This document shows, in pieces, positions 8,466 to 16,635 of a stretch of DNA of 42,485 nt. Both the position numbers and the translations under genes were made by a program. The DNA comes from Oxalobacteraceae bacterium UBA6018 (GTDB taxonomy: Bacteria > Pseudomonadota > Gammaproteobacteria > Burkholderiales > Burkholderiaceae_D). The notes under the pieces were generated by a model. That model saw only the letters and a program-made list of their open reading frames with translations, ran no database searches and had not been told where the DNA came from. Location of the stretch: the NCBI GenBank assembly GCA_002428015.1, contig DIZW01000027.1, forward strand, positions 11,524-54,008, read 5' to 3'. Within the stretch, counting starts at the first letter, position 1; every line of letters starts with the position of its first letter.

Positions 8466-9652
8466 ATGAACAGCAAGCTGAAACCCGTCGCGGACGGCAT
8501 TTTGCAGCGTACCGTCAAGGCCGCGGGAGGTGCGCCCGGGGTCGTCGCCATGGCGACCGATCGCGACCATAATATTTACGAAGGCGCGGCCGGCGTGCGC
8601 GAGCTCGGCAAGGATGCACCGATGAGCACCGACTCGGTGATGGCCATCTTTTCCACCACCAAGGCCTTCACCGGCACGGCGATCATGCAGCTGCTGGAGG
8701 AAGGCAAGATCGGGCTCGACGACCCCGCCAAGAAATACGTGCCCGAACTGGGCGACATCCAGGTGCTCGACGGCGTCGACGCCAACGGTGCCCCCAAGAC
8801 CAGGCCGCCCAAGCGCGCCGTCACCATCCGGGACCTGCTGCTGCACACGGCCGGCTTTTCCTACGAATTCTTCAGCCAGGATGACCTGAACTTCCGCACG
8901 GCGCGCGAGATTCCGACGGTGGTGTCGAGCACCTTCGACGCCATCAAGACGGTGCTGCTGCACGACCCCGGCGAACGCTGGACCTATGGCGTGAATATCG
9001 ACTGGCTGGGCAAGATCGTCGAACAGCAGCGGGGCAAGCGCCTTGGCGAGGTCATGAAGGAGCGGATCTTCGCGCCGCTCGGCATGGCCGACATCGGCTT
9101 CGAGCTGAGCGACTCGATGCGAGCGCGACGCGCCACCATCCACGACCGCGCAAAGGATGGACGCCTGACGCCGCTGCCGGATTTGATCCTGCCGCAGCCG
9201 CCGGCCATGGACATGGGCGGTCACGGCCTGTACGCCAGCGTGGGCGAGTACATGAAATTCATCCGCATGATGCTCAATGACGGTGCCGGCGCGCACGGCC
9301 GCGTGCTCAAGCCGGAAACGGTGGCGATGATGGCCAGCAACGGCCTGCCGAACGGCATGCGCAGCGGCGGCTGGACCACCTCGATCGCCTCGCTGTCCAA
9401 CGACGGCGAATTCTCGCCAAAGTGCCCAAGAGCTGGGCCTACACCTTCCAGCTCAACGAACAGGACACGCCGAGCGGGCGGCCGGCCGGTTCGCTCATGT
9501 GGGCCGGGCTCGCCAACTTGTTCTACTGGATCGACCGCAAGAACGGCATCGGCGGTTACTGGGGCTCGCAGATCCTGCCCTTCCACGACGTGTCCTCGTA
9601 CAACGGCTTCGTCGACTTCGAAACGGCGGTCTACGCCAGCCTGCGCGCCTGA
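8466..9652 (+). pseudogene. Serine hydrolase of the beta-lactamase/EstB family, broken by a -1 frameshift
   Basis: The first ~315 codons (MNSKLKPVADGILQRTVKAA) encode a class-C-beta-lactamase-like esterase or peptidase. They include the SxxK motif at S63-T-T-K66 in IFSTTKAFTG, the tyrosine motif WTYGVNIDW at Y174, and MDMGGHGLYASVGEYMKF. After GEF near 9411-9415 the family-like sequence jumps to another frame, AKVPKSWAYTFQLNEQ and GGYWGSQILPFHD, which ends at the stop 9650-9652. The total span is one base short of 396 codons, so a single deleted base explains it, perhaps one T lost from a TTCTTC. Without correction the frame runs through into the porin frame. The AAGGAG ribosome-binding site before 8466 is good. 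It could be a recent pseudogene or a sequencing error. No signal peptide is evident. Confidence 0.85.
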
Positions 9653-9692
9653 GCGGGCGCAACAACACAAGCACACGATACGGAGACATGCA

Positions 9693-10739
9693 ATGAACAA
9701 GATATTGATGGGTGTGGCGGCCCTGTGCGCGGCCGGCGCGGTCCAGGCGCAAGGCACGGTACAACTTTACGGCATCATCGATGGCGGCCTGCTGTACCAG
9801 AGCCGGGCGGCTGGTGGCGCCGGCAGCGGCATCACCTACCTCGACGGCGCCAATTCGCCGTCGATTTACGGGCTGCGCGGTGGCGAGGACCTGGGCGGCG
9901 GCATGAAGATCGGCTTCCAGCTCGAGGGCGGCTTCTCGTCGGCGCGCGGCAGCTTCGGCAGTTCCAACGGCAACCTGTTCGGCCGCAACGCCACGGTACA
10001 GCTGGCGGGCGACTTCGGCAGTGTCAAGGCGGGCCTGCAGATGACGCCGTTTTTCCTCGCCCTGTACGCCTCCGAGCCGCGCGGCATGTCGCAGTTCGGC
10101 AGCGGGCTGCAGCCCTACCTCAATAGTTTCGGCATCACCGGACTGTTCGACAGCAACACCATCGTGTATTCCACGCCCAGTGTTGCGGGGCTGTCGGCGT
10201 CGCTCGGCTATGCCCCCGGCGAAGTGGCAGGCAGCAATGGTGCCGGACGGCGCACTACCGGCTCGCTCACCTACGCCAGCGGGCCGCTGCTGCTGAACGC
10301 GGCCTTTCTCAACGCTGCCGATCCAATGAAGGCAGAGACGGCGGCGCGGGGAAGGACGGTGGGCGCGGGCTACGCCGTCGGCGCGCTCAGCATGAAAGCC
10401 TCGTACACGAACTACCGCAACCTTGCCGCCGGCCGCCTGCGTTCGGACGTCGGGGTGGTGAGCCTGGGCGGCGACTATCGCATCAGTGGCGCGGTGAGCA
10501 TCAATGGTGCGGCGTATCGCACCACGGATGACGCGGTCGCGGGCGACCGGAGCGTGATGATCTCGGCCGGCAGCGACTACCGGCTCTCGCCGCGTACGAC
10601 GCTGTATGCACAGGTCGCCGCGGTGCGCAACGCGGGGACCATGCAGATCAACCTGGCCTTGAACGTGCCGGCCTCGTACGCGGCCGCGCCGAATGCGCGC
10701 ACCACCGGGGTCAACCTCGGCATGCGGCATACCTTCTGA
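9693..10739 (+). CDS. Gram-negative trimeric porin
   Basis: A 348-residue outer-membrane general porin of the betaproteobacterial type. It has a signal peptide MNKILMGVAALCAAGAVQAQ cleaved after AQA/Q, then GTVQLYGIIDGGLLY as first strand, and the usual SIYGLRGGEDLGGGMKIGFQ and NLFGRNATVQLAGDFGSVKAG. The final residues GVNLGMRHTF end in phenylalanine, as expected for Bam-assembled barrels. The start at 9693 follows CGGAGAC. It lies 40 bp downstream of the broken serine hydrolase and is in the same frame as the 5' part of that gene, so the two form one continuous open frame as sequenced; the ribosome-binding site and signal peptide show they are separate genes. A hairpin follows directly. Confidence 0.93.
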   Translation: MNKILMGVAALCAAGAVQAQGTVQLYGIIDGGLLYQSRAAGGAGSGITYLDGANSPSIYGLRGGEDLGGGMKIGFQLEGGFSSARGSFGSSNGNLFGRNATVQLAGDFGSVKAGLQMTPFFLALYASEPRGMSQFGSGLQPYLNSFGITGLFDSNTIVYSTPSVAGLSASLGYAPGEVAGSNGAGRRTTGSLTYASGPLLLNAAFLNAADPMKAETAARGRTVGAGYAVGALSMKASYTNYRNLAAGRLRSDVGVVSLGGDYRISGAVSINGAAYRTTDDAVAGDRSVMISAGSDYRLSPRTTLYAQVAAVRNAGTMQINLALNVPASYAAAPNARTTGVNLGMRHTF

Positions 10740-10746
10740 TGATGGT

Positions 10747-10777
10747 GCTGGAGAAGGGCGGACAGCCGTTCTCCAGC
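10747..10777 (+). terminator. Hairpin after the porin gene
   Basis: A perfect 9-bp stem GCTGGAGAA/TTCTCCAGC encloses a 13-nt loop containing a further CGG/CCG pair. It begins 7 bases after the porin stop. No long T-run follows, so it is either a weak intrinsic terminator or an mRNA 3'-end stabiliser. Confidence 0.6.
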
Positions 10778-10925
10778 TTCACTCAGCTGAATGAATGCAA
10801 GCGGAAGCCCGACATGGCCGAATAATCGCAAGCTGCCGCCACCCCTGGGGTCAGCGCCCACATTGATGCATGAGTTCGGCTTCGAGCGCAGGAACCGTAC
10901 CGGAAAAATCCGTGGGCAGTATCAT

Positions 10926-11864
10926 ATGGGCATGGATTCTTCTTCCCTTCCGACCGGCCTCGGCATCGATGCCGGCGGCACCCAGACCCGCTGGGCGCTG
11001 GCCGCACCCGATGGCACCATCCTGGCCGAGGGCCAGGTGGCGGGCCTGTCGGCCTTGCAGATCGCCAGCGCCGACGGGCGCGCGGCCGTGCAGGCGACCC
11101 TCGCGCAGCTGGCCGCCGAGGTGCCGCGCCACGCGCGCCCGCTGCGCGTCCGCGCGGGCTTGACCGGCTATGGCGGCGACGCGGCGCCGTGGCAGGCGCT
11201 GCTGGCGCCGCTGTTCGACTTGCCCGCCGCGGCCATCAGCCTGGCCAGCGATATCGAGGTCGCTTACCTGGACAGCTTCGCGCCCGGCAAGGGTTACCTG
11301 GTCTATGCCGGTACCGGTTCGATCGGCGCCTACATCGATGTGGCCGGCCAGTTCCACCGCGCGGGCGGGCGTGGCGTGCTGCTCGACGATGGCGGCGGCG
11401 GTTACTGGATCGCGCGCGAGGCCCTGCGCCACGTGTGGCGCAACGAGGATGAGCAACCGGGCAGCTGGCGCGATTCGCCGCTGGCGCGGGCGCTGTTTAC
11501 CAGCATCGGCGGCGACGACTGGGCCGCCTCGCGCGACTTCATCTACGGCCGCGAGCGCGGCCAGATCGGCATGCTGGCGCTGGCCGTCGCCGCCAGCGCC
11601 GATGCCGACCCCGCCGCCGCCGCCATCCTGCGCCGCGCCGGCGAGGAACTGGCGCGGCTTGGCAACGCGCTGATCGCACGTTACGGCCCGCGTCCGCTGG
11701 CGCTGTCCGGCCGCGCCTCCAGCCTGCATCCCTCGATCGCGGCGTCGATGCGCGCCGCGCTGCCTGCCACGGCCAGCCTCACGCACACCGTCAGCCACGC
11801 CCACCACGCCGCGGCGCGCCTGGCCGCGGCATCCGATTCATCCAACCACGCCAAACAACAATGA
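10926..11864 (+). CDS. BadF/BadG-type N-acetylglucosamine/N-acetylmuramic acid kinase
   Basis: A 312-residue sugar kinase of the BadF/BadG/BcrA/BcrD ATPase (ASKHA) fold, expected to phosphorylate an amino sugar with ATP in the cytoplasm. The phosphate-1 motif is LGIDAGGTQTRWALA near the N-terminus, with YLVYAGTGSIGAYI as the phosphate-2/adenosine region and GVLLDDGGGGYWIARE characteristic of GlcNAc kinases. Starts at 10926 and 10932 are both possible; 10926 is given. The gene overlaps the amidase gene by ATGA, indicating translational coupling. Since MurQ needs MurNAc-6-phosphate and no PTS is present here, this kinase may be the source, like clostridial MurK, which accepts MurNAc and GlcNAc. 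That link is inference. Confidence 0.83.
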   Translation: MGMDSSSLPTGLGIDAGGTQTRWALAAPDGTILAEGQVAGLSALQIASADGRAAVQATLAQLAAEVPRHARPLRVRAGLTGYGGDAAPWQALLAPLFDLPAAAISLASDIEVAYLDSFAPGKGYLVYAGTGSIGAYIDVAGQFHRAGGRGVLLDDGGGGYWIAREALRHVWRNEDEQPGSWRDSPLARALFTSIGGDDWAASRDFIYGRERGQIGMLALAVAASADADPAAAAILRRAGEELARLGNALIARYGPRPLALSGRASSLHPSIAASMRAALPATASLTHTVSHAHHAAARLAAASDSSNHAKQQ

Positions 11865-12814
11865 AAATCCTGTTCGCCGCAATCCTCGCGATGATCCTGG
11901 CCGGCTGCGCCGCGCCGGGCCTGCAGATCGACCATAGCTACACGGCCAAGGGCCAGAGCAGCCGCGTCAAGTTCGTGGTGCTGCACTACACCGTGAGCGA
12001 CCGTCCGACCTCGCTCAACATCCTCACGCAGCAGGTGGTCAGCGCGCACTACCTGCTCACCGACGAGGCCAAGCCGGTGATCTACAACCTGGTCGACGAA
12101 TCGCGCCAGGCCAACCACGCCGGGGTCTCGTACTGGAAGGGCTACACCGAGCTCAATGCCAGCTCGATCGGCATCGAGATCGTCAACCCCGGCTTCACCG
12201 AAGGGCCGCATGGCCGCATCTGGTATCCCTACCCGCAGGCGCAGATCGACCAGCTGATCGTGCTGCTCAAGGACATCGTGGCGCGCCACCACATCCCGCC
12301 GCAAAACGTGATCGGCCATAGCGACGTGGCGCCCACGCGCAAGGAAGACCCGGGTCCGATGTTCCCGTGGCGCCAGCTGGCCGCGGCCGGGTTGGCGGTG
12401 TGGCCGGACGACGCCCGCGTGGCCGCCGCGCGCGCCGGCTACGACGCCGCACCGCCGGACGTGACATGGTTCCAGCAGCGCCTGGCGCAGTACGGTTATG
12501 CGGTGCCGCAGAACGGTCAGCTCGATAGCGCCACGCGCGCCGTGATCAGCGCGTTCCAGATGAAGTACCGGCCCGCGACCATCGACGGCACGCCCGATTC
12601 CGAGACGGCGGCGCTGCTCGACGCGCTGACCGTGGCGCCGGCAGCGCCTGCGCCGGCGGCAGCGCCCGCGCAACCGCTAGCGCCGGTGCCACCACTCGCG
12701 CCGGCACCACCGTTAGCGCCAGTGCCACCACCCGCGCCAGCGCCACCACTAGCACCACCGCCGCCACTAGCGCCAGCGCCGCTGCCGGCACCGGTTCCAG
12801 CGCCGGCAAAATGA
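11861..12814 (+). CDS. amiD: N-acetylmuramoyl-L-alanine amidase lipoprotein (AmiD-like)
   Basis: A 317-residue predicted lipoprotein that would cleave the MurNAc-L-Ala bond of peptidoglycan fragments at the cell envelope. The signal MKILFAAILAMILAGC places the lipid-modified Cys at residue 16. The Amidase_2 domain spans roughly 33-175, with zinc ligands H42 (VVLHYTVSD), H153 (VIGHSDVAP) and D163 (KEDPGP), and the SSIGIEIVNPGF core. A peptidoglycan-binding-1-like segment follows (WFQQRLAQYGY...TRAVISAFQMKY, about 203-256). The last ~59 residues are a Pro/Ala/Leu low-complexity tail, unusual for AmiD. The gene overlaps both neighbours by four bases, so kinase, amidase and dipeptidase are probably translated together. 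Confidence 0.92.
   Translation: MKILFAAILAMILAGCAAPGLQIDHSYTAKGQSSRVKFVVLHYTVSDRPTSLNILTQQVVSAHYLLTDEAKPVIYNLVDESRQANHAGVSYWKGYTELNASSIGIEIVNPGFTEGPHGRIWYPYPQAQIDQLIVLLKDIVARHHIPPQNVIGHSDVAPTRKEDPGPMFPWRQLAAAGLAVWPDDARVAAARAGYDAAPPDVTWFQQRLAQYGYAVPQNGQLDSATRAVISAFQMKYRPATIDGTPDSETAALLDALTVAPAAPAPAAAPAQPLAPVPPLAPAPPLAPVPPPAPAPPLAPPPPLAPAPLPAPVPAPAK
12635..12811 (+). repeat. Low-complexity Pro/Ala/Leu-encoding repeat at the 3' end of the amidase gene
   Basis: Codons for residues 259-317 of the amidase form imperfect repeats of a PLAPxPP-type unit (PPLAPAPPLAPVPP), with repeated DNA words such as GCGCCAGTGCCACCA and GCGCCAGCGCCACCA. The repeat stops at the overlap with the next start codon. It probably arose by slippage and could act as a rigid spacer. 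Confidence 0.8.
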
Positions 12815-13416
12815 CCATACCCAGCGAAGACATCGTCGCCAGCGGCCAGTTCCGGCACTTGTCGGAGATCGCCGGCATCGCGGTGGATTTGCGCTACGCG
12901 TCGCCGCGTAACTTCATCGGGCGCGACCTGTACGCGCCTTATGATTGCGCCTGGCTGCACCGCGACGCGGCCGCCGCGCTTGAACGTTCGGTGGCCTGGC
13001 TGGCCGCGCGGCGCCCGGACCTGCGCCTGCTGGTGCTAGACGCCTTGCGCCCGCAGCGCGTGCAGGAGCAGCTGTGGCAGGCCCTCGACGGCACCGGCCT
13101 GCAAATGTACCTGGCCGATCCCGCGCGCGGCTCGATCCACTCGTTCGGCATGGCGCTCGACGTCACCCTGCGCGACGAGGACGGGCGCGAACTGGACATG
13201 GGCAGCGCCTTCGATGACTTGAGCGAGCTGTCGCAGCCGCTGCTCGAAGCGGCGCTGCTGGCGACTGGCGCGCTCGATCAATCGCACCTCGCGCATCGCC
13301 AGTTGCTGCGCGATGCGATGGCGGCGGGCGAATTTCGCGGAATCGACAGCGAATGGTGGCATTACGATTGCGGCGACCGCGAACTGGTGCGGCGGACCTA
13401 TCGGCGCGTGCTGTAG
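12811..13416 (+). CDS. ddpX: D-alanyl-D-alanine dipeptidase (VanX/DdpX family)
   Basis: A 201-residue zinc dipeptidase that hydrolyses D-Ala-D-Ala to D-alanine. The expected active-site residues are present: zinc ligands H110 and D117 in SIHSFGMALDVTL, H184 with general base E181 in SEWWHYDCGD, and R80 in LDALRPQ. The N-terminal block VDLRYASPRNFIG is also typical. No signal peptide is visible, so it should be cytoplasmic, like DdpX and VanX. The ATGA overlap with the amidase gene shows it belongs to the same operon. No vanH, vanA or van two-component genes are nearby, so glycopeptide resistance is not suggested. A nutritional or recycling role, with D-alanine passing to DadA, fits better (inference). 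Confidence 0.93.
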   Translation: MTIPSEDIVASGQFRHLSEIAGIAVDLRYASPRNFIGRDLYAPYDCAWLHRDAAAALERSVAWLAARRPDLRLLVLDALRPQRVQEQLWQALDGTGLQMYLADPARGSIHSFGMALDVTLRDEDGRELDMGSAFDDLSELSQPLLEAALLATGALDQSHLAHRQLLRDAMAAGEFRGIDSEWWHYDCGDRELVRRTYRRVL

Positions 13417-13422
13417 GGCAGC

Positions 13423-13737
13423 TTACAAGCCCGCGCACATGATTTGTTTCACATCGACGCGAGCGACCGTGGTTTTGTCCTCTGTCGGGAAGAAATCAAT
13501 ACGCTCGACACATGTGTATGGAAGTATCGATTGCCTGTCGCGCGTGCACGTCGTCGCGGGAGCGCTGGACCGCGTGTCGCATTCAAAGCCCTCGTGCCGC
13601 AGACGGGCGGATGCCTCGACGATCGGCATCCCCGCGGTGACGATCGACGCGGCGTACGCGGTGAAACCCGCCTGGTTGACGGTGTAACAACCGGACAGCG
13701 AGCCAAGCAGAATGAAGGAAACGGCGTATTTGCGCAT
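13423..13737 (-). CDS. Small predicted lipoprotein of unknown function
   Basis: A 104-residue protein with a clear lipoprotein signal MRKYAVSFILLGSLSGC (lipobox LSGC, Cys17), followed by about 87 residues with four more cysteines (FECDT, TTCTR, YTCVE, IMCAG) that could form two disulfides in the periplasm. I recognise no family. It converges with the dipeptidase gene, with six bases between the stops, and lies 183 bp beyond the stop of dacB on the same strand. Codon composition is less GC-rich than that of its neighbours, suggesting a less conserved accessory gene. Confidence 0.65.
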   Translation of the reverse strand: MRKYAVSFILLGSLSGCYTVNQAGFTAYAASIVTAGMPIVEASARLRHEGFECDTRSSAPATTCTRDRQSILPYTCVERIDFFPTEDKTTVARVDVKQIMCAGL

Positions 13738-13823
13738 GGGCTTAGCTCTTTATTGCGTCCATTGCGGCCACTGAACTATCCTGGGCCGGCATCGATACTG
13801 GATGACCGCTATTCGCGCGGCGG

Positions 13824-13846
13824 CAGGTGGCGCTTGCGCCAACCTG
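13824..13846 (-). terminator. Hairpin downstream of dacB
   Basis: Inverted repeat CAGGTGGCGC/GCGCCAACCTG with a 2-nt centre and one bulged base, lying 75 bases beyond the dacB stop in the gap before the small lipoprotein gene. There is no T-tract, so termination is only a suggestion. Confidence 0.35.
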
Positions 13847-13920
13847 GTGTTGGGGACGGAAGCGGACGCGGCGAAGCGAAAGTCTCCGCGCGGGTCCACG
13901 GCTCCAGGTGAAGGAAGGAA

Positions 13921-15387
13921 TCAATTGGCGTTCGCCTGGGGCGGCGCCCATCGCGCCACCCAGTCGATCAGCGCGTCGAGCACCGCGCGGCCCTGGCCGT
14001 TGCCGGCCTGCTCGCTGTTGATGATGCCGACCACGATGCACTGGCGGCCGGTGGCGTCCGGCACGTAGCCGGCCACCGCCATGACGTTCTTCAGCCCGCC
14101 GGTCTTGACGCGCGCGTGCAACGCGGCCGGGCTGTCCTGCAGGCGCTTGCGCATGGTGCCGTCGGTGCCGGCGATCGGCAGGCTGGCCAGGTATTCCGGC
14201 ATCCAGTTGCTGCTCAGCCCGGCGCGCAACACCTGCGCCAGCTGCAGCGGCGTGATGCGTTCGGTGCGCGACAGCCCGGCGCCGTTCTCCAGGATCAGCC
14301 CGGTGTCGTCGATGCCTTGGCCATGCATCCAAGCGCGCACGGCCCGCTCGGCGCGCGCTGCCGTGCTCTCGGCGCTGGGCGGCAGCGGGTGGCTGCCGAA
14401 CCAGCCGTCGCTTTCGAGGCTGCCGAGGCTGAGGAAGGTGGTGCGCGCCAGCGCGTTGTCGGACAGCTTGTTGGTGTCGCGCACGATCTCGGGCAGGGCA
14501 CGCGCGACGTGGTCGGCCAGCAGCCGCGCGTCGGGCGGGGTGGCGCCTTCCACCGTGTCGGGGCCGATGCTGCCGCCGAGGCGAGCCCAGGTGGCGCGGA
14601 ACAGGCGGTCGACGTAGTCGTGGCGGTCCAGCACGTTGATGCTGTAGTCGCGGGCGCAATTTTTCGGGAAGGTGCCTTGCAACACGACGCGCAGGTGGCC
14701 GCCCGGCTCGCGCACCACCTGCGGCAGTTTCCAGCCGGCCTCCCAGTTGGCGCAATCGGCGTCGACCAGGCGCATCGCCGAGTCGACGCTGACGCCGTCG
14801 AGCTGGGGCTGCATGGCCAGTTGCAGCTTCTGCGCGCTGGAGCGCATGTCGAGCTGCAGCATGTTGCGGTTGATCAGCAGGGCGTCGGGGATGACGTTGT
14901 AGTAGGCGTCGGGCGATTCGTCGAAGGGCGGCAGGCCGGCATCCGGGCGGGCCGGGTTGAACAGTTGGCGGTCCAGCACCAGGCGCCCGTCGACCCGGCG
15001 GATGCCCTGGTTGCGCAGGGCCTGCAGCATGTCCTGCAGGGCGGCGCCGCTCAGGTCCACGTCGGCGCCGCCGCGCAGCACCAGGTCGCCCTTGAGCACG
15101 CCGTCCTTGAGCACGCCGTTGCTGCGCAGCTCGGTGCGGCCGCGAAAGACCGGGCCCAGCTGATCGAGCGCGACCAGGGTCGTCAGGACCTTCATCGTCG
15201 AGGCCGGTTGTAGCGGACGCTGGGGCTGGTGGGCGATCAGCGTGTCGTCGCCGCGCAGGACGACCAGACCGATGGCGTCGGCCGGGATCCTGGCCGCGCT
15301 CAGCAGTTGCGCGACGGGGGCAGGCAGCTCGGCGCGGGCGGCGGGAAGCCAGGCCAGCAGGACGGCGAGAACAAGCGTACGCGGCAT
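13921..15387 (-). CDS. dacB: D-alanyl-D-alanine carboxypeptidase/endopeptidase PBP4
   Basis: A 488-residue periplasmic penicillin-binding protein of the peptidase S13 family, which trims the terminal D-alanine and cleaves D-Ala-mDAP crosslinks. A signal peptide MPRTLVLAVLLAWLPAARAE is visible. The three penicilloyl-serine motifs are present: S63-T-M-K66 (QPASTMKVLTT), S309-D-N311 (TNKLSDNALAR) and K428-T-G (ARVKTGGLKNVMAVAGY). The start at 15387 is supported by AAGGAG five bases upstream; a GTG six bases further up is too close to it. It lies 9 bp downstream of the SpmA-SpmB fusion and is probably co-transcribed with it. Confidence 0.95.
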   Translation of the reverse strand: MPRTLVLAVLLAWLPAARAELPAPVAQLLSAARIPADAIGLVVLRGDDTLIAHQPQRPLQPASTMKVLTTLVALDQLGPVFRGRTELRSNGVLKDGVLKGDLVLRGGADVDLSGAALQDMLQALRNQGIRRVDGRLVLDRQLFNPARPDAGLPPFDESPDAYYNVIPDALLINRNMLQLDMRSSAQKLQLAMQPQLDGVSVDSAMRLVDADCANWEAGWKLPQVVREPGGHLRVVLQGTFPKNCARDYSINVLDRHDYVDRLFRATWARLGGSIGPDTVEGATPPDARLLADHVARALPEIVRDTNKLSDNALARTTFLSLGSLESDGWFGSHPLPPSAESTAARAERAVRAWMHGQGIDDTGLILENGAGLSRTERITPLQLAQVLRAGLSSNWMPEYLASLPIAGTDGTMRKRLQDSPAALHARVKTGGLKNVMAVAGYVPDATGRQCIVVGIINSEQAGNGQGRAVLDALIDWVARWAPPQANAN

Positions 15388-15396
15388 GGCCACTCC

Positions 15397-16635
15397 TTAA
15401 CCGAAGAACAGATAGGCGACCAGGATCGCGGCGACGATCCCGGCCAGGTCGGCCATCAGCCCGGCCGCGATCGCGTAGCGGGTCTTGCGGATACCGACCG
15501 AGCCGAAGTACAGGGCCACGATGTAGAAGGTGGTGTCGGCCGAGCCCTGGAACACGCAGGCCAGGCGCCCGACGAAGGAATCGACGCCGTAGGTGCGCAT
15601 GGCGTCGATCATCATGGCCTTGGAGCCGCTGCCCGACAGCGGCTTCATCAGCGCGGTCGGCAGCGCCGGGGTGAAGCGGGTGTCCAGGCCCAGATGGGCG
15701 AAGACCCAGGCCATGCCGTTGACGATAAAGCCGAGCACGCCGGAATTGCGGATCACGCTGATCGCCACCAGCATGCCGACCAGATAGGGGATGATGGTGA
15801 GCGAGGTCTGGATGCCGCCCTTGGCGCCCTCGATGAAGGCCTCGTACACGTTGACGCCCTTGCGCATGGCCGCGACGATGAAGACGATGATGACGCTGAA
15901 CAGGATCAGGTTGCTGGCGACCCGCGACACGAGCTCGATCTCGGGCTTGGTGAGGTAGTGGGTGAAGTAGAAGACCAGGCCGGCGATGGCGGCGGTGATG
16001 CCGCCCAGCCAGCTCAGCACCACGCGGTTGAGCAGGTTGATGCCCTGCTTGAGCGAGACGGTGATGATGCCGGTCACGGTGGCGGCGTAGGTCGCGATCA
16101 TGCAGGGGATGAAGATGTCGGACGGGTCGTGGGCGCCCAGGATCGCGCGCTGGGCCATGATCGCCAGCGGGATCAGGGTCAGGCCGGAGGTGTGCAGCAC
16201 CAGGAACATGATCTGGGCGTCGCTGGCCTCGTCCTTGTTGGGGTTGAGCGTCTGCAGGCTTTCCATGGCCTTCAGGCCGAGCGGGGTGGCGGCGTTGTCC
16301 AGGCCGAGCAGGTTGGCGGAAAAATTCATCACCATGTGGCCGACCGCCGGATGGTCGCGCGGCACGTCGGGGAAGATGCGCGAAAAGAAGGGGGAGATCA
16401 GGCGCGCCAGCCAGCCCACCACGCCGGCCTTCTCGCCGACGTTCATGATCCCCAGCCACAAGGTCATCACGCCCGCCAGCGGCAGCGCGATGTCCATCAC
16501 CGCCGCCTTGGCCGAGTCGAAGGTGCCGTCGACGATCTTCCGGAAGATTTCCGTGTCGCCCAGGAACAGCCACTGCAGCAGGGCGGCGATGAAACCCACG
16601 AGAAAAAAACCGCACCAGATGTAATTTAATGCCAT
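15397..16635 (-). CDS. Nucleoside recognition (Gate) domain membrane protein, SpmA-SpmB fusion
   Basis: A 412-residue inner-membrane protein in which a SpmA-like half (MALNYIWCGFFLVGFIAALL, HMVMNFSANLLGLDNAATPL, LQTLNPNKDEASDAQIMFLV) is joined to a SpmB-like half (ANLILFSVIIVFIVAAMRKG, MKPLSGSGSKAMMIDAM, VFQGSADTTFYIVALYFGSV). Bacillus spmA and spmB are separate genes needed for spore core dehydration and stand next to dacB. Here a non-sporulating Gram-negative has the fused form directly upstream of its own dacB. The biochemical function is unknown. The domain is shared with nucleoside transporters, but no substrate is implied. Ten or more hydrophobic segments are visible. Confidence 0.88.
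   Translation of the reverse strand: MALNYIWCGFFLVGFIAALLQWLFLGDTEIFRKIVDGTFDSAKAAVMDIALPLAGVMTLWLGIMNVGEKAGVVGWLARLISPFFSRIFPDVPRDHPAVGHMVMNFSANLLGLDNAATPLGLKAMESLQTLNPNKDEASDAQIMFLVLHTSGLTLIPLAIMAQRAILGAHDPSDIFIPCMIATYAATVTGIITVSLKQGINLLNRVVLSWLGGITAAIAGLVFYFTHYLTKPEIELVSRVASNLILFSVIIVFIVAAMRKGVNVYEAFIEGAKGGIQTSLTIIPYLVGMLVAISVIRNSGVLGFIVNGMAWVFAHLGLDTRFTPALPTALMKPLSGSGSKAMMIDAMRTYGVDSFVGRLACVFQGSADTTFYIVALYFGSVGIRKTRYAIAAGLMADLAGIVAAILVAYLFFG

Noticed and set aside
8466..10739. A genuine hydrolase-porin fusion protein or programmed frameshift
   Set aside because: The porin has its own ribosome-binding site and signal peptide, and no slippery heptamer with a following structure is evident near 9411, so a simple deletion is the better reading.
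12811..13416. Vancomycin-resistance interpretation of the VanX-like gene
   Set aside because: No vanH, vanA/B ligase or van regulatory genes are present. Glycopeptides do not normally cross the outer membrane, and the operon context is peptidoglycan recycling.
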